DNA of 64,000 bases from Diadema setosum (taxonomy: Eukaryota > Echinodermata > Echinoidea > Diadematoida > Diadematidae). The notes below the pieces were generated by a model. It saw only the letters and a program-made list of their open reading frames with translations, did not search any database and was not told where the DNA came from. The DNA is taken from the NCBI GenBank assembly GCA_033980235.1, contig CM067072.1, positions 28,673,559 through 28,737,558 on the forward strand. The letters run 5' to 3'. The position numbers and the translations under genes are program-made. Each line of letters begins with the position of its first letter. Position 1 is the first letter of the stretch. This document shows, piece after piece, positions 24,831 through 37,352 of the stretch.

Positions 24831-26623
24831 GATTCAAGCATGGACCTATGGGTCCATGATTCAAATAACAGTTTTTGTTGGTACCCTCGGTAGTTGTTTT
24901 CAGCGTTGGCAACGGAACCTAAACTGTTATGGAAAAAAAAAAAAAAACAGCCCAAAAGTTCAGCCCCACGTGCATCTTGGGTAGAAGGAAATTGGGTCAC
25001 CGCAGTGAAAAGTGAAAAGTGAAAAGAGTTCGGGAGTAATGCTGATATGATTATAGCGATGGATGCATTGTTGCAGAGGCATACGCGGCGAAAATTGCCC
25101 ATAATCACTCTCTCTTGTTATAGACAGATTGTAAAGCGTGTTACGCATTTACTGACCTCGAATTAGCGGCGAGACGCCCAAAATGATAGACTAATCTAGG
25201 CAGAGATTCATTACACCCAAGCCCCCCCCCCATACCCTTTCGCTACAAGAAATGTGCATTCAGGAGTCAGAAACATGAATGCTCTTTCATTAGAACAATG
25301 TAAAGAGACCTTTCTGATAGCAATGATTATAGGTAAAAGTTTAGGCTATCCATTCAAAAAGTGAGTAAGTGAACAAAAATTTGAATCTTGTGATATCAAC
25401 TATTCTTCTTCTGCTTATTATTATTATTATCATTATTATTGTGACTTTAAGCCAGGTATTTCACTCAAATATTGATACTTTAGGGTTGTTTCCAAATTCA
25501 CTAATTATTCACTGATATTCTATACAAATATGAAATATAAAACCATTTAAGAATATATACTACAGAATATATTTTTAAGTCCCATCGTGTTCAATTACAG
25601 AAAGTCTGACAGGTGTTAGTGACAGTATTTTATCGTAAGCACACCCTACCCCCCCCCCAAAAAAAAAAACACACACACAAAAAAAAACCCAGGAAGAATA
25701 AAAAAACCAGCACACACACCTGATAAAAGGGCATATGAGCAGACACATTCATTTTGTATGTTTGTTTAACGTATACTTTAATGTATCATTCGCAGACTTA
25801 CAATGAGCTACTTCTTACGTTTTGAAAAAAAAAAAACCCAGCAAACAAATCAAAAAGGCTTTGAATGATGTACCATAAATAAAGCAGGCGGATGACAGCA
25901 TAGATCTATCGTTCGAAACGTATCCCCTAAAGCATCTTTTTATCTCTGGCTGTTTGTACTCCACACAAATGGAAGAGACGAAATGGAATAAAAAGCAAAC
26001 CCTATTTTTCTTTTTCTTTTTTTTTCATCCCGTTTGCGATGCATACGGATATAGTAGACTATCTAGTCATCATTTTGGTTCATTGTGTGGAGGGGGGGGG
26101 GGGGTTGTTGAGGGAAAGGTGAACAAAATGTGGAAAATGGGCATTATGTCTTCGCTTCTGTTATTGTACCGAGTTGTGACGGCGTAAAATTCCGAATGAA
26201 TAGGGTATTGTCGGGGCCCCATGCGTGGCAAAATACCCTCTGATTTATGATGGGGGGAAACTCAAGCTCCATATCGCGATTTCTAGTACTCTTCTCCTCA
26301 ACTTGTCTGGGGGTATTATTACAGTGTCGCTTTAAAATGAGACGATGCTATAGCTGGCGTTACACTTGCTACTGCCTACCAGACCGACAAAGTATGACTT
26401 TTGTATCTAATTCAATGCGAAGATAGGTTAAAAGGAAAGAAAGTACTGCTGCACCCGCCCGCTGCACCGTCAAATTTAAGTGTGTGTGTATGTAATAGTA
26501 GGGTCTATGTGTGTATAATAATGTGCGTACATGGTTGTGTGTGCTTGCAGATGAATGTATGAATGTGTATTATGTAAATACATATGTATTTACGTGGATA
26601 TGATCATTATGATATACATGCAA

Positions 26624-26681
26624 ATGTGTATGTATGTATGTATGTGTGTATGTATGTATGTGTGTATGTGTGTATGTATGT
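26624..26681. repeat. TATG/TGTA microsatellite
   Basis: Imperfect TATG and TGTG units on the + strand. Confidence 0.9.
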
Positions 26682-27633
26682 ATTGTAAGGGTGTATTTAT
26701 GTATGTACTCTTACCTATTTGCAGTGCCACTGACTCGCCAGACTCGACTAGACAAACTGACCTACGTATCCTTTGCTACTGCAGTAGTTAAAAAATGGGC
26801 AAAGACAAAAACAAACAAACAAACAAACAAACAAAAATACACCTACAGAAAACCTTTTACATACATGTATACAATACGTACCTGCCAATTAAAGGATGGA
26901 GTTCACAAAATTCTACATATTATAGATTTTCACTGTAAAGGGCTCATGCTGAAAAAAAAATAATCTTTTTGCGGTTATACTAAATTGAGAGTTCTATGTG
27001 GTATCGTATCCTGTTTTTCATCATTACTAATTTGACGAAATGAAACTTACAGTCTGCGGTAACTTCGTGTGCACTGGAAATAGATATTGTTGCACGATCT
27101 GTTTAAATTCCCGTGACTTTACATTACAATAGAAAGAGGATGCTATTTTGATGGGTCTTTTTGGGACTTGAAATTCACTGAATTTCTTCTTTATTTTCCG
27201 AACGAGTACATGGTAGTAACTTTTTGTCTCACTTCGCTCCCATTCGATCGAAACTTTGTCTTCTGCAGTATCGCAGACCGCATTGTTTCCCGTATGTGAT
27301 TCATGCCAACGAGCCGAGATATCTAGTGTCATATATAACATTAATGAAGACGCTGATAAAAATGGTAATCATGATGATTCTGATAGTTATATGATGATGT
27401 TGATGATAATACTGGTATACATGGCGATGATAATAATGATGAAAGCAATGGCAGAAATTATAACCAGCAATAGAAGAAGGAGTTGTGGTATATCACTATT
27501 ATCAGCAGTAGCATAGTAATTTTGTCATTGTCAAGTAGCGTTGTCAGTCATGTTGTGGCGATGATCATGATGAAAATGTATTTTATAAGCATTATCATCA
27601 TTAGCATAGTAATTTTGTCATGACTACTAGTTG

Positions 27634-27635
27634 TG

Positions 27636-27669
<34 letters not shown>

Positions 27670-27725
27670 TACTACTACTACTACTACTGCTATATACTAC
27701 TACTACTACTACTACTACTGCTATA

Positions 27726-27763
<38 letters not shown>

Positions 27764-27772
27764 TTACTACAC
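27634..27772. repeat. (TAC)n microsatellite, about 140 bp, interrupted
   Basis: Long TAC triplet tracts with a duplicated TGCTATATACTAC interruption. It reads as poly-Thr or poly-Tyr in translation and is not a gene. Confidence 0.95.
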
Positions 27773-30193
27773 TGCTACTACTACATCGACACTAGCACTT
27801 TAATTACGACTATTTCAAGGCAACTCTTCAGCTCCTGCTAGTTAATGTGATTACAGACATAATAACCAAAAAAAAAATATTTCAATGAATTATTACTGGC
27901 ATTTTATAGCAATTATGAAAATGTTTTCCCTTGTAGGAGATATTATAACCCAGAGTTGCGTGCAGACTGAAAATTGGATGAGGGAAGGGGGTGGGGTGAG
28001 GTGGAGGACGAGGATGAAGAAGAATAAAGAGGAGGAGAAGTAGGAGGCAGGGGTATGTGATTAGGCAAAGTCCGGGTCGTCTTACAGACGTCTTTGCCAA
28101 GGTGTTTTCCAGTTTTCTATTGTACGAGTGGGATAATTCAGAGGAAAATTTCATTTGCTCGGTCGCTCTAGGGGCAAATTCTAATTCTTTAATTTTTTCC
28201 CCTCTACTACAAAAACTTTGCTGCATCACTGTTCTTCGTAGTAGTACTCCGCGGCGAAAGGTGCCAATACAAGGGTGTAATGTGAGCGGCATTTGGTCGT
28301 ACATCACCATTAAATACTGGAGATTAAAGGAGCTCGTATCACATCGCAAGCCCCACTGACTTATCTTGATAAGCTATAAAGATCCCCTTTGTCTTATGAA
28401 GATGTAGAACTCGTACGAAAAATGTCACTTTCGCACGAAATATTTACTTGGAAATAGCAATCGCCGGTTAAACTGAAAATGAATGGCCCCTCCCCGATTG
28501 CTTCCAAAAGCAACGCACAGATGTTGGAACCGCGCTTTTATGTTGAAATTTAATGTGTAATAGACTGTTTAACTGCGAAGTCCTAGATCTCCAATTCATT
28601 TTGATTGGTGCTGTTTTCTTTTCTAATGCTTTTTATTATCCATTGTTTGTGTTTAATATCGAAGAATAAAGGTATAGCAAAACCCTCCTATGTTCGATCT
28701 GATTGTTTTAGTTGTGGAATTCTCAATAACCCTCCATGTTTTCGAATTTCTACCTGAATCTTAAATTGTCAAGTCATTGTAGAATATTAAAGCCTCTATT
28801 TCTCTCTCCGGGGTTAGCAGAATTTTATAGATTACGATATTCGATGAATTCTGCCAGTTCTATCTAATATTCCTCCAGGATCAATGTAGTGAAATTTAGA
28901 GATGCCAATTTGACTTTAACATGTTTTGTACAACAAAATCAACAACACAAATTCTTCGTGATTTGATGGATCAGACATTGCAAATGAGTTTGTGTTACAG
29001 ATACGCTTGTTAACAATAGATGACACAATATTTGCATAAGAAAATTGAGAGTGATAAATGTATCACTGACGTACAAGTAGTGTGTCTATGTCATTAACTG
29101 CTTTTGGAGGGAGGAAGTGTATGCAATGTACTGGTACCTGTGAAATTATACACGAACACGCGTAGCGAGAAGTTGTTAGCCCATGTGCTGTCGAATCACG
29201 TGCACCGTTTGAAGCAGTTTTATTGGCTGTGAACTCACGGTCGAGACTTTCGACAGGTGCATAAGCTATAAGACGTGATGAGGTTAAGTGTTGTACAGTC
29301 ACTCTGCTGTCTGCCATTCGTCACTTTTGCCGTGCGTCGTCAGATCAGAAACTACAACAACAAAAAGACACCCCCCCAAAAAAAAGAAGAAGAAGAAGAA
29401 GAAGAAGTCACGAACGAAAGTAATAAACTTATAAAGTGCTACCAGGCACAAATTCTTGTTATTCAGCTAAAAACCAAACAATCAATGCAAAATGAAATAC
29501 AACTGAGGCGGAGGAAAAGATAATATTTCTAAAACAAAACAAACAAAACGTAAACAAAACATAAAACGCCCACACATAGCCAACTGCACTTCCAGTACAT
29601 ATTTCGCAGCAGTGCAGCTGAACTAACAATGAAGTCAAATGCAGGAGCATATTAATCTTTGTATAATGATATTGTTGTCCTCTGCCACACAGACTCTATT
29701 TGATATTAATGGTGAAATGATGATATTAAAGATGATGGTGATGATAATAATAATGAAATAATAATTATTATCATAATTATAATAATAATAAATCAAATTT
29801 GTATTGCAATTTGTATTTAGGGAGGGAAATATAAAAACAAAAGGAAAATAGACATATTGAATGGTATATATTGTTTTGTATAACATATTTGATAGCATTA
29901 TTCCCTATACGTATATATCAATTTTATTTTATAAAGACAGTGAACGTTCGATGAATCTGTTTTGTTAAACCCAACTTTTTTGCCATGGTTATAGACTAAC
30001 GCGTTTGTCTTTCTCGTTTTCTTCTTCTTTTCTGCATTCCGTGACTGTCACACTCTTCTGGAAACAACGATTGCTACGAACATCAACGACTCTCCACTAT
30101 CGACTTCTCCTGTGGAATTTTCTTCCGTTTCGCTCCATATGTTTTGACACCAATTCGTGAAATCATCGGTTTATATCCGACATCAAATCAACG

Positions 30194-30203
30194 GCGCATG
30201 CGC
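30194..30203. promoter_or_regulatory. NRF-1-type palindrome GCGCATGCGC
   Basis: A perfect GCGCATGCGC lies 171 bp before exon 2. In animals this is the binding palindrome of NRF-1. It may mark an enhancer or alternative promoter in intron 1. A second perfect copy lies in intron 2 (35722-35731). Function is inferred. Confidence 0.3.
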
Positions 30204-30373
30204 ATGACGGTTGGCTTACACTTTATTATAACAACGACGCATCACGGTTGGTATTCTTCATGATGTATTGATGTGTGTGACCGATGACCAATGATCTCCA
30301 ACACCTGGGCATTTTATCTGATTTGTTGGTGTGTTCCGTGATGTTCCATTTTGCGTAACGTGTCGCCATCCAG

Positions 30374-30786
30374 ATGAACTCCAACGACGCGTAGGCGATC
30401 ACGAAATCATTATACCAACCCTGGTCGATCACCGGGGCGATTTTCTGTCATTCGACGTCATAAACAGCAGAAAGAGGACTCGTAGGCACGCGCCGAACGA
30501 CGACGGTAACGCGGCCGAAGAGGGCGCTTTCTCGTCTCATAAACTCGAGGGGGGTAGTCATCGTCCGCATCATCCTCGGATTAACTACAAACTCTCCGCA
30601 TACGGGAGCGAATTCCATCTGAACCTGACGTTGAATCACCGGTTGACGTCGAAGACCTTCGTGGTGGAGTACTTGAACGCGACGGGAGTAGAGAGGCGGC
30701 ACCAGAACGTGGACCATTGCCACTATCACGGCAGCATCGTCGGACACGAGAGGTCAAAGGTCGCCATCAGTAATTGCCGTGGATTA
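30374..30786 (+). CDS. ADAMTS9: ADAMTS9/20-like metalloprotease, exon 2 (propeptide)
   Basis: This exon encodes residues 33-170 (the last two bases of codon 33, then 137 full codons) and ends in phase 0 at TTA|GTAAGT. It is the N-terminal part of the reprolysin-type propeptide, which keeps the protease latent and helps secretion. Landmarks: HEIIIPTLVDHRGDF (42-56); a basic RKRTRR patch (65-70) like the KRTRR of ADAMTS9; a low-complexity Gly/His/Glu stretch (75-99); INYKLSAYGSEFHLNLT (102-118), the typical YxLSAxGxxFxLNLT block; FVVEYLNATG (128-137); HCHYHG (147-152); and AISNCRGL (163-170). Asn116 (NLT) and Asn134 (NAT) are N-glycosylation sequons. The Cys pair 148/167 is typical of ADAMTS propeptides. 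The match to ADAMTS9/20/GON-1 is from memory of the family. The exon's own frame stays open for another 60 codons, but these are intronic. Confidence 0.93.
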
Positions 30787-33680
30787 GTAAGTACCGATGA
30801 CGTCACACGATATAGGCCTACTTCTTTGATAGCAGCTTCCCTCATTGGCAGTCACAGCGTACATTTCACATACCGTCTCCTTTACACGAACTGTATGCAA
30901 TTTGGATCAACATCCAAAGTAGGCCCAAGTACCGTTACCCAACAACATGACACGATATCGACACATTAATCCATTAGGTCATGTTTTCTAGGCATTGGTC
31001 TCCGCTTGATTATCTAAATTCACAACACTCTATTCGTAAAATGAAAAAAAAAAACACGCACGCACGCACGCACACACGCACACACACAAAGCACAGACAC
31101 AAAGGTTGCATCGGGTTTACATGTCCCTGTGATCCTGAGAGGGAGAGATTGTCATGGAAAAAAGAAAGAAAGAAAGAAAGAACAGTCATGGCAGTATTGT
31201 AAAATGCAGATAGAGAAGGGGGGGGGGGGGGTGCAAGAGAAGGGGGTAATTGCCTCCATCATACAGTGTAATCATTCTCCATTATCCCGTGTAAATCATA
31301 CCTGGTGATCCGATGTAATCGTGCTCCTTAAAATCGCATTGATATTGAAGCCATTTTCCTCCCGGCTCCGTGACACAGCGGCCGAAATTGTGTCAATGCA
31401 GCGTTGTCTTTGGCCATTCACTGGCGGTCAGAGACCTCCTCCCCGTCTGCAAATTAAATAGCCTTGAATAAACACGCCGCTCTTTCTCATATAGAACTAG
31501 CACCGTACTCTGTGTGCCTCGAGTCAACAGAACAATGACGGAGGGAGACTTCGAGATATAATATAGGTCAGAAAACAGAGCAAGATCTTGCAGGAGACGG
31601 CGGTGCATATAAGATGCCCCGGTCCATCCCGGAGTCTTACAGTAATCTCGTTGCCGACGTCATGTATTCAGCAAGCTTACAGACTTCTCTGGAGAAAGAC
31701 CTGAAGGTTACAAGTCCGCAAAGAGTCCTGGGATTTATTCGACTGAAAAAAAAAAAAAGAAACCAACACACAAATCAAAAATGCAGGCTGAAATAAGGTG
31801 TGCAGTGAAGCAAAGTACATAATGGAGATTTAAATCACAGATTACACTCTTCACCCTTTTTAACTCGCCTCACTGAACCTTGGCATAATTCTTCTATACG
31901 CTGATGCACGCCAGAGAGCACTGTCGCCTTCATTGCTCTTTTAGATACTGAATTGTGTGAGAAACAATTACCTACTCAATGTAGCTCCACTTGTATCGTG
32001 ATAAGAAATGCAAAAGCAGTCTGAATTTTCGATCATGCAACCCTCAAACCATGTTACTCTCACGTTACTCTCAAACCCAGCTCTGTCTTGGGGAAACGTT
32101 CTCATGTTTTCTACTCTCCCCTCTTGAAAAAAAATGAAACTGTATGCAGACTTGTAACGTATAGTCCTACGCACAAGGGGAGCTGTAGTATTGCTGCCCG
32201 CGTTTTGAATCCGCATTTTCGGAAATTCGGAAATATGTCATCAATAAAAAACAAGCGTATAATATATAGTAATCAGTTTCCGCATGAAGAAAAAGGTCCT
32301 ATCCTTTTCGTTACCTCCCGTGAGAATGTATTTTTGTCGTTCTCATTAAGGTAAAGCATATCAAAACTGTGTGGCGTTATATTTGGTTCATAATAACAGT
32401 TTTACTATCAAGTGTCACTCACCTCCCTGGTTTGATTTTGCTCTATCTGCTATCATCAAATTGACGATGTATGGGAGTGTAGAATTCATATCTCGTAATC
32501 GAGAACTACCTGGGTTCCGGTTAGTCACTCCGTCACACACACTCTGCGGTTGTTTCGAAACCTCCCATTTCGCGCCACCCAAAATTATGTCCAGTCACAT
32601 CTGAAAGATAAGTCGGTCCCGTTGGAAATAATAAATGAAGTCAAAGTGACGGTACCAAAAAACAACAACAAACAAACAAACAAACAAACACATTTAGCAG
32701 AAGAGAGAACTCGGTCCTCTCACACGATCTGACGTTAAAAGAATCTTATGGACGATTTGGTTTCTATCATGCCTACGGGAAGAGCATTTACATCCATCTC
32801 GACGGAATATCCGTGAGGAGTTGGTGTCAAGAAAGCGTAATCATAATTGATTGAAGTAATAACTATGAAACATATCTCGTTACCACACCACATCTGTCGC
32901 GATTTTAAAGCGTGACTGGAATTTCATGGTTGGTGTATTGTAATACAGAATGATCGGCTCCTTAATTTCTGTTGATACAAAAATTATTTATCATACTATT
33001 TTTCTTCTAACTTATAAGCAATGCGTGACGAGCTTGGGTCTTCATGGAATTATTCATTCAACCATACAAAAGCTCAAATGTAAGATATGAAACTCAGTGT
33101 AAGAAGTTAAGCAACTTTTGTTTATTTTTGTTTATTTGTTTTTTTTATGCGATTTGCAGAAAATTACAGGAATTTCAATTCTGGGCGGGATTAAAACTCA
33201 TTTTCCCCCTCTGCGTGGGCTCTAGTCTGCACAGTCAGCTTCCTGTCCTTGTTTTTATCAGTTTTCCATGAAACATTTATTTCCATATCTTTAAAAAATA
33301 CCCACTGAGGCAACAAAATACGTTGTTTAATTCGGAGAGCCGAACCCAGTTCCGTATAGCAACGCACGTTCCAGACACAGAACACATACATGTCTATAGC
33401 TGTGATAGTTTCTCCGTCGACGTGCAGCGGTAAAAGCCACTGCGTAAGGCGAGTCGCTGAGACGGAACTGGGCTGAGAGAGTTAGGGAGTTTGTGACGCA
33501 AATCCACGGCTGATGCTATGATCATGTAAATATCTTGACAGATATGTAACCCAGGACGAAAATTCCTTAACAATTTGCCCCCCCCCCCCCCGTCTGCCGA
33601 AAAAAAAAAACGGGTTTACTTCAACATCAGCTTACGCTTTTGCTTTTGTTTTCTTACAAAAGATACAATAGCGAGATTTA

Positions 33681-33842
33681 GATCTGCGACGCGAACGCTA
33701 AGACGACGCTAATTAGGCAAAAAAAAAAAAACCTACAAAAAAACAATAAAATAAAAAATGGTGTTCTGCACATGCGCGAGACAGCGGTTTCCATTGGTCC
33801 AACTCGGGAGGCTTCGTCGTCTTAGCGCTCGCGTCGCAGATC
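33681..33842. mobile_element. Inverted-repeat element, 28-bp arms (MITE-like)
   Basis: The arms at 33681-33708 and 33815-33842 read GATCTGCGACGCGA-A/G-CGCTAAG then ACGACG, with a single mismatch in 28. About 106 bp lie between them, including an A-rich spacer and CACATGCGCGAGACAGCGG. Partial similarity extends beyond the arms (TAGCGAGATTTA versus TAGTAAATTAGC), so the element ends are not fixed. The arms are CpG-rich in an AT-rich setting. Confidence 0.65.
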
Positions 33843-33952
33843 GCTAATTTACTATGAACAAAAAAGACAGTAACCTTACATCCTACACCGTCACAGGAAA
33901 CCTAGAATTTGAACGCAGGCCTTACATATTTTTTTGTTTTTTTATTTTTTTT

Positions 33953-33983
<31 letters not shown>

Positions 33984-34863
33984 GGAGAAAGATGAAATAT
34001 ATGGTGCAAATTAATCATTTCTGTTATGGCTATTGTCGCTAAGAGTTGAGAAGCATCTTAGTCGATGGTTCAAAATAACATGTTGATCCCTGAAATCTAA
34101 TGAATAAACCTGAGAATGCGAGTCACATTCTGCATGTTCTGGTGATAATCGATCACAGTACACTGTCATGATGATTGGATGAGCGCATATCGGAATTAAA
34201 TCGTCCTTTCTTTGTTTCCTCGCTCTTTTCACGAATGATTCTTCTGTTTTGCAGAGTTAGGCAGGGGCTCATCTGAGATAACTTTTTCGTTGTGTTGTGT
34301 TGTGCTTTAAATTTTGTTGTGGTGATAAAAATAGTACCGGAGGAGAGACGAATGATTGCGGTGATTCATGCTAAAGAAATCAAGAACAGGGAAAGAGCCG
34401 CAACAGATGATTTTGGAGGGAAATTTATATTTAGATGCGAACCCTGTGTGATGGTGTCTAACTCCAAATATAAAAAGCCGCGCTCAGAAAGGACGGACAA
34501 CTCTTCTCCTTCGATTGTTAGAAGAGAATGGAAGAATGGCAGTAAAAAACCATCGTGATGAACGATATGCAAGCTCAACAATGGTTCTAGAGCACCGTTT
34601 GAGATCCATAAAAAGAAGAAGCATAAATCTTCGCGAATGAGGTTGGTGAAAGGAAAAAGCAAACATACAAACAGACAAAAGCTTAGTGATTCATTCGTTG
34701 CAGTTGTTTTGTTTTCTCCCATTTCATCTAGCTAAGAGTGACTGTCGAAATAAAGAAGATCATGTCATCTAGATAGTACGACGTTTATCCCTCAGGCCTT
34801 GCAATGGGCCAGCTTTTATGTTACGCCCGTTAATTGCTGAAATATTGCCTTAGAAAGTCTTAT

Positions 34864-34865
<2 letters not shown>

Positions 34866-34913
<48 letters not shown>
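34866..34913. repeat. (TA)n microsatellite, 48 bp
   Basis: An uninterrupted AT alternation. Confidence 0.95.
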
Positions 34914-34915
<2 letters not shown>

Positions 34916-35319
34916 CAAAGTTAGATATCATGACTTCACGTTGATGCGCAGGTCGCGGGTGGATGACCGCAATTTCATGGCGTTTCACCCCAAACTTGAC
35001 AAGTCGGGTGGTGCTAATGGTCCATCTACAACGGGTAATATCGATTAGCGTACGCTGACTCACGTCAAATTTCTAAAGGAGAGTTAAGAAAGAAAAAAGA
35101 AAAGAACCCGACTCAAAACAGAGAGAAAAAAATCATACTGAATCAATCATGAAGGAGAATTATTTCTAAGGATTGATAGATGTGTTGGTGCAATACTTAT
35201 GACGAATGGCCTGCCTCCCGGTAGCGATCTTGGTTCACCAACGTGCCAAGTTCTGGGCTTTACTTTCTTGGGTAAATATTGATGTATGGATTTTCCCCGA
35301 CCTCGAGAACTATTTTTTA

Positions 35320-35357
<38 letters not shown>

Positions 35358-35761
35358 GACAAAGTGTCTCATGGGGCCCATTTGGTGTGACGCGCTTTCT
35401 GCGTATGTCAAACCAGCGCCCTATTTCAGTCACCCTTATTTTTCTTTATTTACTTGTTTTTGTTTCGTTTTGTTTTGTTGTAGTAACCCGAATGAAAATA
35501 TTATCAACTCTGATTTATCTCAGTCATGTGCGCATCATGAACTTGGACTTGGGTAGTTTCCAGTAACCTTAATTTAATCACTTTGAGGGCACTTCATTTT
35601 CATGTACCTACTACTACACTAGGACGTATTTTGTTATTAGCTGGTTTGTGATTTGTGCGTGCAATCAAAACGTTGTTCATTGATTGGCTGGAAGTTGGTA
35701 TCTCACAGCGACGAGGGTCGCGCGCATGCGCATTATACGAACCAGCTCATTAATTGTGTCG

Positions 35762-35945
35762 ACCAGCAGCTAGCCTTTAAACAAGGCGACTCGCTCTGCG
35801 TGCCCCCGTATAGCGCGTTTACCCCACAAACCTGTTGGCCGGCGAGTGGGGCTCGCTCCACTCGCCGGCCAACAGGTTTGTGGGGTAAACGCGCTACACG
35901 GGGGCACGCAGAGCGAGTCGCCTTGTTTAAAGGCTAACCAGCAGC
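35762..35945. mobile_element. 166-bp foldback element with 9-bp target duplication
   Basis: The arms at 35771-35849 and 35858-35936 are 79 bp each, complementary at 78 positions (one A/C mismatch, 35810 against 35897), with an 8-bp loop (GGCTCGCT). ACCAGCAGC directly flanks both ends (35762-35770 and 35937-35945). Outer arm starts TAGCCTTTAAACAAGGCGAC. Near-identity of the arms suggests a recent insertion or gene conversion. A 9-bp duplication with long terminal inverted repeats fits Mutator-like elements best. Merlin or other 8-9 bp families are alternatives. Translations of both strands share SLCVPP and TCWPASGA only because of the symmetry; there is no gene. Confidence 0.9.
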
Positions 35946-37192
35946 AGGCAACCACAGACAGGCAGGCGAGAATTTATCGCAATACTACTAGTAGTACTCG
36001 CTCGGTATATGAAGTGGTATGTCCCAGCAGCGCAGCGAGCCGATCCTATGCCTTTTTGCCGTGGAGGTCGGATCGGAGATTTCGTATCACGTTCTGAAGA
36101 TGTCCTCCAGAATTCTACATGCAAGAAGCTGTTAGTGGCTAAGGGTGAAAGTTATAGTTTAAGACATATGCCAGTGGTTCCTTATACGCCTGAAGTGATA
36201 CTGTTGTTTCTAATTTAACAGGCGCGGGGTCCTAACCCTCGGAGACTTTCTACTTGCTGCGGCATCGTTTGGTAATTTTTAGACCAATAGTCCCATACAC
36301 TGGGTTCTATGTGAATTGCGGGGATGAACAAAATCACTGCCTAACGTTACATTTCCGAAAATCAGTTGAACTCACATCTGTGTCTTGTACGTACCTATAC
36401 CTATCAGGTCCAAATATGTTGACATTCTAAGTCTTTAAGAACAGAAACTACAACAAAACTCGCCCAGACACTGATATTTTGAATTTTATTTAGACTATTC
36501 TAGCTGGTTATTCAGTCTTTCTTACCAAGACTATTCAAATTGCGACCAGCGAAGCGTTCGGGCTAGTATAACTGTGTACACTAGTACAGGAGCGCCCCGG
36601 GGTTATACCCAGACCTATTCAAACTCTGAGAAGTCAAAAACCTTTAAAATTCTGATGAGTTGGACACAAAATGTTTCAGATGTAGGTTAGTGCAAGCATA
36701 AAGTGCAACAGCCATGTTCAAAGGTAACCATTACTTTTTTTATTTACCCAAAGGAGATCAAACACACTCGCTACCGATGTCAACAGCAGCAGCAGCGTAC
36801 ACGGCAACAAGCATCACCACCACCAAAACAAAAACATCAACAGAAACAAACACAACATCCCACTTCCCTCCCTCCTCCCAGAATACACAGGTTACAAAAA
36901 CTGTGAACAGCTGCAGAATACCCCACCATGCTAAAAATAAATTTGAATGCCCATCACCCCACAATACATACCCAACTATTGCTATGGTTGGACATCATAC
37001 TTGTATTTCTAGTGCACTAGATTCTATAAATTTTGACCGATTTAGCAGGTATTGGTGAACAAAATATGCATAGTTAGTGGGTATTTTCCAGTTGTATTGA
37101 ACTTGAACCAACTCTTGAACTGATGTATTTCTCATAAACAGCTTCAATCATTTGCTTAGTTTTTGTTTTGGTGTTTGTTTTGTTCTTTTTAG

Positions 37193-37352
37193 CATGGATA
37201 TATCAGGTCACATGATGGGGAAGAATACATGTTGGAACCGGTGGACCATTATAAGAATTATGTGCGAGAGGGACACCCACATGTGATCTACAAGCGCTCG
37301 GCTGTCCCGAAACAAGCGGAGGAGGAAGACTTGGGATCGTGTTCTGTGACAG
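37193..37352 (+). CDS. ADAMTS9: ADAMTS9/20-like metalloprotease, exon 3 (propeptide)
   Basis: This exon encodes residues 171-223 and the first base of codon 224. It starts after TTTTTAG in phase 0 and ends ACAG|GTGAGT in phase 1. It continues directly from NCRGL of exon 2. HGYIRSHDGEEYMLEPV (171-187) matches the family block (G)xxRSHDGxYFIEPL, and HPHVIYKRSA (198-207) matches the PHIIYRRSA block of ADAMTS9. After an acidic QAEEED stretch comes Cys220 in GSCSV, the position where ADAMTS9-type propeptides have a Cys soon after the RRSA block. Expected next are a basic stretch with the furin site and then the catalytic domain (HExxHxxGxxH). Neither is visible in the window. Confidence 0.93.

Larger units (their letters stand above)
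22191..30373 (+). other. Intron 1 of the ADAMTS gene, 8183 bp
   Basis: It runs from GTAAGT to CCATCCAG. Its contents are non-coding: a (TA)n/T-run composite (about 22823-22880), G and C runs near 22940 and 23406, (GTT)n at 23574-23625, a GGA-rich tract (24030-24072), a degenerate TTAA MITE at 24718-24830, TATG-type repeats (26624-26681) and (TAC)n at about 27634-27772. No other exon was recognised. The acceptor has a weak pyrimidine tract, but it is fixed by the reading frame. Confidence 0.8.
30787..37192 (+). other. Intron 2 of the ADAMTS gene, 6406 bp
   Basis: It runs from GTAAGT to TTCTTTTTAG, a strong pyrimidine tract. It holds an inverted-repeat element (33681-33842), a (TA)n tract (34866-34913), a CT repeat (about 35320-35358), an NRF-1 palindrome (35722) and the 166-bp foldback with flanking 9-mers (35762-35945). 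I recognise no other exon. Confidence 0.85.

Noticed and set aside
30787..30969. Extension of the exon 2 frame to the stop at 30967
   Set aside because: A consensus donor GTAAGT follows NCRGL, and exon 3 continues the propeptide in phase. The extension carries no family similarity.
35530..35556. AHHELGLG resembling the metalloprotease zinc motif
   Set aside because: HELGL lacks the second and third zinc-binding histidines of HExxHxxGxxH, a stop follows at once, and it lies before exon 3 rather than after it.
35653..35955. Two open frames of similar sequence on opposite strands
   Set aside because: They are the two strands of the 166-bp palindrome and not a gene pair.
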